Positions 33,908 to 38,266 of a DNA stretch of 38,266 nucleotides are shown one piece after another. Numbering within the stretch: the first letter of the stretch is position 1; every line of letters starts with the position of its first letter. Both the position numbers and the translations under genes were made by a program. The notes under the pieces are model-generated. The model ran no database searches. It was given only the letters and a program-made list of their open reading frames with translations, and was not told where the DNA came from. Source of the DNA: Rhodovibrionaceae bacterium (lineage in GTDB: Bacteria; Pseudomonadota; Alphaproteobacteria; Kiloniellales; DSM-21159); contig JANQPZ010000146.1 of the NCBI GenBank assembly GCA_028285215.1, positions 1 through 38,266 of the forward strand, written 5' to 3'.

Positions 33908-36375
33908 GCGATCCCCATGGTCCGCAGGTGTTGGTCAACCCTCGCGGAAAGAGCCGCCGCTTCATTCTCAAGGCTCGGCAGGGGCGTGGCATAGCGTTCA
34001 GCAAGTTGCCATACCCGGCCGGTCAACTTCTGAGAAACCCGGTCAAGTTCGCCCTGCACATCCGCTGTTAGTTGCGCCATCCATTTTTCCTCCACGACCA
34101 ACGCCTTCACCTCCGCCTCGGTCAGCTTCGGATACTTATCGTGGATCATCCGGTGCAACTTTGCCTCTGCAGCCTTTCGCTTCGACTTTGTGGCGGAGAG
34201 GTCGTCGATCAGAGCTGAGTATTCCTTCAACGCTTTGCGTTCGTCGGTATACTCCGGATCCTTACCGATCTCTTTTAGGCGGACCTTGATGCCCTTGGCG
34301 GTGATTTTCTGCTTGTCGGCCTCGCCGTCGATCACTTCGGCAAGAAGCCCGTCCTCGCCCGCGCCTTCCTCCATCTTCTCCTGAAGGGCCTGCTCCAACT
34401 CGGCCATCCGTGCATCCAGATCGTCGATCGCCGCCTGTTCCGCCGCGAAATATTTGGCGATCAGGATCGTTGCCGGGATGAGGTCCGATTTGAACCGGCG
34501 ACGGCCGATCAGATAGTCGTGCGTCTCGGGCCAGGTGAGCTTGTCCTTGATCCTGACCTGCTTGATCTCGTGGGGCTGTGCACCCTGAACCCAGTCTTCA
34601 TCGGAAATGAGATAGCAGTCATCCTCCATCGCCTCAGCCCAGTAATCCATCAGATGCTGATAGACGTCGTAGGGATCGATCAGAGGCGTGCCACGAAAGG
34701 CATTGAGCAGGTCTTCGGAGATATCGTCGATCAACTCCTTCGGGTTGATGCATGGCCCGAAGGCGTTGAGCTTGGGTGTGGTGCGGTTGCGCCATTCCTG
34801 AAATGTCTGCACCGCGTTGTCTGTGAAAGCGCGAAATTCGGCATGGTTTAGGATCTCTGACTTGATTTCGGTCTGGGGCAGCCGAAGCTGGTGGTAGCCG
34901 GGCCGGTCGGCCGGCTCGAACAGCGTCGCACGAACGCCGGGCATCACCTGCCAGAACGGGGCCAGGGCTTCGACATCCCGCTCCGGAATGCCGCCCCGAA
35001 GGTGACCCTCTATGTCATGGATGTCCTCGGGATCCGACGAGTCGATATAGCGGGAAAGGTTCAGGTTGAACGCGTTCTTCGGGTCCGCGATCTCGTCGAA
35101 CGGCACCATCCGCGAGTAGCGCGGAATCTCCAGCGTGCGGGTGAACGTGTCGACGATCTTGTGGATGTCCTGCTCGCGCAGCCGATTCTTTGCACCGTCC
35201 TTGATGAACCCTTTGGAGGCGTCGATCATGAAAATGCCTCGGCGGGTGGTCGCGTTCTCCTTATCCAGCACGACGATGCAGGCAGGGATGCCCGTGCCGT
35301 AGAAAAGGTTCGGGGGCAGTCCGATGACGCCCTTCAGATAACCCGAGCGAATGAGCTGCTCGCGGATCACCGCCTCGGCGTTGCCGCGGAACAGGACGCC
35401 GTGCGGAAGAATGCAGGCGCCCTTGCCTGTGGCCTTCATGGACCGAATGATGTGAAGCAAATACGCATAGTCGCCTTGCTTCGCGGGAGGCGAGCCCCAG
35501 GCGAAGCGGTCATAGCGATCATTTTCGGGGGCGAGCCCCGTGCTCCACGCTTTGTCCGAGAAGGGCGGATTGGCTACGACATAGTCGTACGTGCGCAGGC
35601 GCTCACCATCGAGAAATTTCGGCGACGTGAGGGTGTTGCCCGAGACGATCTTGGCCGTCGGAAAGTCGTGCAGGATCATGTTCATGCGCGCCAGACCGGC
35701 GGTGGTCACATCCTTTTCCTGCCCTTCGAGGGTGATGCGTTTGCCGGCCGCGGACGCGACCTTCAGGAGCAGCGAGCCCGAGCCGCATGTCGGGTCGTAG
35801 GCCGTGGTGGCGCCGACGGAATTCTTCGGCGAGATGCCGATGACCTTGGCGATGACGCGGCTGACCTCCGAAGGCGTGTAGAACTGACCCTTGCTCTTTC
35901 CGCTCTGGGTCGCGAAATGGCGCATTAGATATTCGTAGGCATCACCCAGAATGTCGTCGTTCTCCGCCCGGTTATCGGAGAAATCGAGCGCAGGATCCTG
36001 AAAGATGGCGATCAGGTTCTCGAGGCGTTTTACCTTTTCGTCACCTTCGCCGAGCTTGTTGGGGTCGTTGAAATCCGGAAAGTCGGTCCGGCCGAGCATG
36101 GCGTTGGCGTCGACCAATGGCTGGATGATCTGGGTGTTGATCTTGTCGCCGATCTCAGGGTTTCCCTTGAGCGCCACCATGTCCTGGAAGCTCGCGCCTT
36201 TTGGGATCGTGATCGGCGGTGCAAAGTCGTCGCTGTTCCCGTATTTGTCCGACACATACTTGATGAACAGCATGAACAGCACGTAGTCCTTGTACTGACT
36301 AGCGTCCATGCCGCCGCGAAGTTCATCGCATGAAGCCCAGATCGAAGAGTAAAGCTCTGATTTCTTGATCGCCAT
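33901..36375 (-). CDS. hsdM: type I restriction-modification methyltransferase subunit M (HsdM), long form
   Basis: This N6-adenine methyltransferase has 824 residues, well above the roughly 500 of classical HsdM. The N-terminal helical domain (about 1-150) is followed by the catalytic domain with the SAM motif DPTCGSGSLLLKVA (about 194-207) and the NPPF catalytic motif at 269-272. The extra C-terminal part (about 490-824) includes YLISDEDWVQGAQPHEIKQV and long charged helices rich in Glu/Lys/Ala that should form coiled coils (about 645-800). It follows the Phd-like gene by one base and overlaps hsdS by seven. It modifies host DNA with HsdS and forms the restriction complex with HsdR. Confidence 0.95.
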   Translation of the reverse strand: MAIKKSELYSSIWASCDELRGGMDASQYKDYVLFMLFIKYVSDKYGNSDDFAPPITIPKGASFQDMVALKGNPEIGDKINTQIIQPLVDANAMLGRTDFPDFNDPNKLGEGDEKVKRLENLIAIFQDPALDFSDNRAENDDILGDAYEYLMRHFATQSGKSKGQFYTPSEVSRVIAKVIGISPKNSVGATTAYDPTCGSGSLLLKVASAAGKRITLEGQEKDVTTAGLARMNMILHDFPTAKIVSGNTLTSPKFLDGERLRTYDYVVANPPFSDKAWSTGLAPENDRYDRFAWGSPPAKQGDYAYLLHIIRSMKATGKGACILPHGVLFRGNAEAVIREQLIRSGYLKGVIGLPPNLFYGTGIPACIVVLDKENATTRRGIFMIDASKGFIKDGAKNRLREQDIHKIVDTFTRTLEIPRYSRMVPFDEIADPKNAFNLNLSRYIDSSDPEDIHDIEGHLRGGIPERDVEALAPFWQVMPGVRATLFEPADRPGYHQLRLPQTEIKSEILNHAEFRAFTDNAVQTFQEWRNRTTPKLNAFGPCINPKELIDDISEDLLNAFRGTPLIDPYDVYQHLMDYWAEAMEDDCYLISDEDWVQGAQPHEIKQVRIKDKLTWPETHDYLIGRRRFKSDLIPATILIAKYFAAEQAAIDDLDARMAELEQALQEKMEEGAGEDGLLAEVIDGEADKQKITAKGIKVRLKEIGKDPEYTDERKALKEYSALIDDLSATKSKRKAAEAKLHRMIHDKYPKLTEAEVKALVVEEKWMAQLTADVQGELDRVSQKLTGRVWQLAERYATPLPSLENEAAALSARVDQHLRTMGIAW

Positions 36376-36376
36376 T

Positions 36377-36565
36377 TCAGGCCTTTTTCATATCTTTGGG
36401 TGACTGGGGCTTTTGTTCCAAAGCGCTCAACCGCTCGAATTCTTCCACAGCCAGCACCACGACGAAGGGCCGCCCGTACTTGGTGACAGCGACAGGCTTA
36501 ACGCGCGCAGCGTCGACCAACTCTCCGAATTGGTTCTTGGCATCGGCAGACGTGAATGTGCGCAT
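36377..36565 (-). CDS. Phd/YefM-family antitoxin-like protein, no toxin partner
   Basis: A 62-residue protein with the Phd/YefM N-terminal DNA-binding and dimer fold: FTSADAKNQFGELVDAARVK, then PVAVTKYGRPFVVVLAVEEF. The C-terminal toxin-binding tail is very short (EQKPQSPKDMKKA). No RelE/Doc-like toxin gene lies on either side. It is one base before hsdM on the same strand and is the first gene of the operon. Phd proteins repress their own operons by binding palindromes over the promoter, and a nested palindrome covers the promoter here, so I infer that it is the transcriptional regulator of the restriction-modification genes. A GGGAGGGG site lies just before its ATG. Confidence 0.85.
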   Translation of the reverse strand: MRTFTSADAKNQFGELVDAARVKPVAVTKYGRPFVVVLAVEEFERLSALEQKPQSPKDMKKA

Positions 36566-36580
36566 GGCCCCTCCCGTACC

Positions 36581-36620
36581 AACGCATTGTTGTCCAAGAT
36601 GGACAAATCTTCAATGCGTT
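36581..36620 (-). promoter_or_regulatory. promoter with nested palindromic operator for the phd-hsd operon
   Basis: On the minus strand, TTGAAG (36614-36609) and AACAAT (36591-36586) are separated by 17 bp, a reasonable -35/-10 pair, placing the start about 15 bases before the antitoxin ATG. Two inverted repeats cover it: an outer AACGCATTG (36581-36589) with CAATGCGTT (36612-36620), and an inner TTGTCC (36590-36595) with GGACAA (36601-36606). The inner repeat sits exactly between the two promoter boxes. This is what a Phd-type autorepressor operator would look like. Confidence 0.62.
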
Positions 36621-36654
36621 CCGTGACCGCATGAGCGAGAAGCGGGAGGCGAGG

Positions 36655-37041
36655 TCAGCGTACGCCGGTAAAGTCCCGATGCTGGGCCGCCCACTCCACC
36701 GGGAAGGGCTTCAGGAGTCGGGAAAGAGTAACCTCCGCGGGTTGCCGTCCGTCAAGAATGGCTTCGGCGAGGTCGGGGGCGAGCAGAGTGAGACGGAGGA
36801 TGCGACTAACATAGGAGGCGTTGATGGTCTCGGCGACCGCGATCTCCTCGACCGTCGTGTAAGCCCCGGTCTCCAGAAAGCGGCGCCAGCGATGCGCCCG
36901 GGCGAGCGCCTTGACCAGCGTGCTGTCGATCCGCGGCCGCGCCGGTGTAGAGGCGCCATCCGGAGAGACCATCAGCTTCCGACCGCCGTGTTTGCGGATG
37001 CGGAACGGGACGCGCACGGACAGGGTTTCGCGATTCGTCAT
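36655..37041 (-). CDS. recombinase-associated helper-type protein with ParB/KorB-like HTH
   Basis: This 128-residue protein starts MTNRETLSVRVPFRIRKHGG, and its main conserved part is VKALARAHRWRRFLETGAYT followed by TVEEIAVAETINASYVSRIL and RLTLLAPDLAEAILDGRQPA. The second half resembles the HTH of ParB/KorB-type proteins. In alphaproteobacteria proteins of this type are regularly found directly after a large serine recombinase gene; their role is not known to me. Its ATG overlaps the recombinase stop by four bases (ATGA), as in intact copies. The open frame continues upstream in the same frame into the broken MFS gene, which would give a false fusion of 369 residues. Confidence 0.82.
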   Translation of the reverse strand: MTNRETLSVRVPFRIRKHGGRKLMVSPDGASTPARPRIDSTLVKALARAHRWRRFLETGAYTTVEEIAVAETINASYVSRILRLTLLAPDLAEAILDGRQPAEVTLSRLLKPFPVEWAAQHRDFTGVR

Positions 37042-37320
37042 GCCGCCGCCCTCGTGAAGCCGCTGACCTCGCCGACCAGCCTGGACAAGCCGTCGGCGCG
37101 AAGCCGGATGTCGAGTTCGTCTTCGCCTACTTCGACCCGTTCGACGAGTAGCTGTACGAGGCGGGCCTGTTCGGCGGGGAACAGCTCGTCCCAGAGCGGG
37201 TCGAGCTGTTCCAGCGCCTCGCGGACATTGGTCTCCGTCACCTCGGCGTCGTGGCTGCGTGCGGCGCGCCACGTGCCGACGATGATCTCCGGCTGGCGGA
37301 AGACGGCGCGGATCTGCGAA
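37038..37320 (-). pseudogene. C-terminal remnant of a large serine recombinase
   Basis: Only about the last 90 residues survive. Reading back from the stop at 37038, the sequence is ...QIRAVFRQPEIIVGTWRAAR, then ALEQLDPLWDELFPAEQARL and VQLLVERVEVGEDELDIRLR. This matches the C-terminal end of the site-specific recombinases that accompany the helper protein at 36655. The catalytic resolvase domain and the zinc/coiled-coil region are missing. The frame is open to the junction with the MFS fragment near 37312-37320 and stops at 37332. A gene caller might start it at GTG 37241, giving a meaningless 67-residue protein. Confidence 0.85.
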
Positions 37321-37764
37321 GAGGTTGCTGATCAGCGCCAGGGTGGACGGCATCAAAGTGGCACCGGCCACGCCGAGGGCCGCCCGTGCGGCAATCAGCA
37401 TAGGGGCGCTGGTCGAAAAGGCTGCGATCACCGATGCGATCGCGAAGGCAACGGCACCGATCAACAACAGTTTACGCCGTCCGATCCGGTCACCGAGCGT
37501 GCCCATAGTGATGAGAAAGCCCGCGATCATGAAGCCATAGGCATCCATGATCCAAAGCGCCTGCGTACTGGTTGCTTGCAGATCCGCGGCCAAGGCCGGC
37601 AGCGCCAAATGCAGCAGCGTCAGGTCGAGGCCGAGCAAAATGGTGGGTAGGGCAAGCAGCGCCAGCCCCAGCCATTGGCGCACCCCGGCCTTGGCCGGCG
37701 ATGGGGCCCTGGCTTGAGCCGCCGTTGCTGGATGAGAAACCTTGCCGTCGTGATGAACTGTCAT
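37312..37764 (-). pseudogene. N-terminal fragment of an SmvA-like MFS multidrug exporter
   Basis: About 150 residues remain of a DHA2-type (14-helix) major facilitator efflux protein. The start at 37764 has an AAGGAGG site. Helix 1 (LALLALPTILLGLDLTLLHL), helix 2 with ALWIMDAYGFMIAGFLITMG, the motif GTLGDRIGRRKLL after helix 2, and helices 3-4 are present. The sequence then ends at STLALISNLFADPR and passes into recombinase DNA in a different frame. Ten helices are lost, so it cannot transport. The related full-length exporters give resistance to quaternary cations and similar drugs. Confidence 0.85.
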
Positions 37765-37850
37765 GTCGCCTCCTTGTCTGAGGCGGACAATCCGGCTAGG
37801 ATGGGACTGTTACAATATAGGAAATCATACTATTACTATAGGTGATAGTC
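37765..37850. promoter_or_regulatory. divergent control region, MFS fragment / MmyB-like regulator
   Basis: This 86-bp A/T-rich region lies between the two divergent starts. Toward the right gene, TTACAA (37810-37815), an 18-bp spacer and TACTAT form a possible promoter. CTATTACTATAG near 37831-37842 is a small inverted repeat that could be an operator. Near the MFS start, CGCCTC (37767-37772) and GAGGCG (37780-37785) can pair and would cover part of the AAGGAGG ribosome-binding site. The promoter still faces the broken MFS frame. Confidence 0.4.
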
Positions 37851-38266
37851 TTGTCTGGCCGAACCCTCGCACGCGACAAACCCGACCTTTCCGAGTTCGT
37901 CACGCGCCGCAGGAAAAACCTCACCCCTGCCGATGTCGGCCTGCCGACCACCGGCGGGCGACGCACGCCGGGGCTCCGGCGCGAGGAGGTCGCAGCCCTC
38001 GCGGGCGTCGGACTCACCTGGTACACATGGTTCGAGCAGGGCCGCGACATTCAGGTGTCGGAGAGTTTTCTTCTCAAAATCGCCAAAGCGCTAAAACTGG
38101 GCGACGCCGACTGCAGCCATCTCTTCCTGCTGGCCCACAGGCGACCGCCACCGCCGGAAGCCCGTCAATGGCCATCGGTCGATCCGTTGGTTCAGCAATT
38201 GCTGGATGATCTAGCCGAACGGCCGGCTTACGTGTCCAATCTTCGCTGGGACGTCATCGCCTGGAA
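37851..38266 (+). CDS. MmyB-like helix-turn-helix regulator, cut by the window edge
   Basis: An open frame with no ATG runs off the right end (about 138 codons seen). It starts at TTG 37851, with AGGTGA five bases upstream; a GTG at 37842 is the alternative. The protein reads LSGRTLARDKPDLSEFVTRR, then GGRRTPGLRREEVAALAGVG, LTWYTWFEQGRDIQVSESFL, and FLLAHRRPPPP further on. This is the XRE-type HTH followed by the start of the MmyB-like ligand-binding domain. Regulators of this kind often sit divergently from an MFS exporter and repress it. Here the exporter is broken, so the regulator may be a leftover or control other targets. Confidence 0.88.
   Translation, partial: MSGRTLARDKPDLSEFVTRRRKNLTPADVGLPTTGGRRTPGLRREEVAALAGVGLTWYTWFEQGRDIQVSESFLLKIAKALKLGDADCSHLFLLAHRRPPPPEARQWPSVDPLVQQLLDDLAERPAYVSNLRWDVIAW

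Larger units (their letters stand above)
28506..37320. mobile_element. candidate genomic island downstream of tRNA-Ser
   Basis: The segment begins at the 3' end of tRNA-Ser and ends in a truncated large serine recombinase fused to a broken MFS gene. It contains a complete type I restriction-modification operon plus a Phd-type antitoxin and a recombinase-associated helper gene. Base composition is lower and uneven, especially in hsdS. I did not find a repeat of the tRNA 3' end inside the window, and no integrase lies next to the tRNA, so the tRNA may be an incidental boundary or the second attachment site may lie outside. The exact limits are inferred. Confidence 0.4.

Noticed and set aside
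36377..36654. A toxin gene paired with the Phd-like antitoxin
   Set aside because: Downstream is hsdM after one base, and upstream there is only the operator region and the helper gene. No RelE-, Doc- or PIN-like protein is encoded on either strand.

Overview
GC-rich chromosomal DNA from an alphaproteobacterium. A Rhodospirillales-like lineage is my inference, based on the PaaABCDE arrangement, the MaeB-type malic enzyme, the LiuB/LiuC pair, the frequent LysE and EamA exporters and the recombinase-associated helper protein. No rRNA is present to confirm this. About 28 kb is ordinary chromosome. After a tRNA-Ser gene the DNA changes to a compact restriction-modification island with lower GC in places and recombinase debris.

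Layout. 1-748: LysE-family exporter. 795-4677: paaABCDE, the complete phenylacetyl-CoA epoxidase operon, preceded by a spaced 10-bp inverted repeat that looks like an operator. 4802-8682: on the minus strand, a solute-binding-like protein without a signal peptide and lipB (octanoyltransferase); lipB is divergent from maeB (NADP malic enzyme with a phosphotransacetylase-like domain), and the two possible ATGs share one CATG. 8740-12653: mgtE, a short-chain dehydrogenase, a 500-bp hairpin-rich spacer, and an acyl-CoA dehydrogenase. 12687-15678: a LysR regulator divergent from a translationally coupled pair (2-oxoglutarate/Fe(II)-type oxygenase and EamA exporter), then a small overlapping ORF. 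15804-17041: an XRE regulator, a near-perfect 24-bp-arm hairpin, and a DsbA-fold 2-hydroxychromene-2-carboxylate isomerase-like protein. 17100-19044 (minus): a K+-channel protein followed by a threonine dehydratase-like enzyme. 19268-21690 (minus): methylcrotonyl-CoA carboxylase beta subunit and methylglutaconyl-CoA hydratase (leucine breakdown). 21839-27708: an exported MetX-like alpha/beta hydrolase, then two paralogous Nu-class-like glutathione transferases flanking an AraC regulator, an EamA exporter and a transsulfuration-type PLP enzyme. 27763-28002: a small protein with an AT-hook-like tail.

Island. tRNA-Ser(GCU) at 28414-28505 is followed by a minus-strand operon of overlapping genes: a Phd/YefM-type antitoxin without a toxin, hsdM, hsdS, hsdR and a YgjP/SprT-like zinc protease. 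A nested palindrome lies over the candidate promoter of this operon, so the Phd-like protein is a good candidate for a transcriptional autoregulator of the whole restriction-modification set. Beyond it lie a recombinase-associated helper protein and the last ~90 residues of a large serine recombinase. The recombinase remnant is joined directly to the first ~150 residues of a truncated SmvA-like MFS exporter. The exporter's divergent MmyB-like regulator runs off the right edge.

The most interesting items are the Phd-headed type I RM operon with its operator, the recombinase/MFS deletion junction that creates a chimeric open frame, the long hairpin at 16263-16314, and the LysR/oxygenase/exporter and GST/PLP-enzyme modules, whose substrates are unknown.
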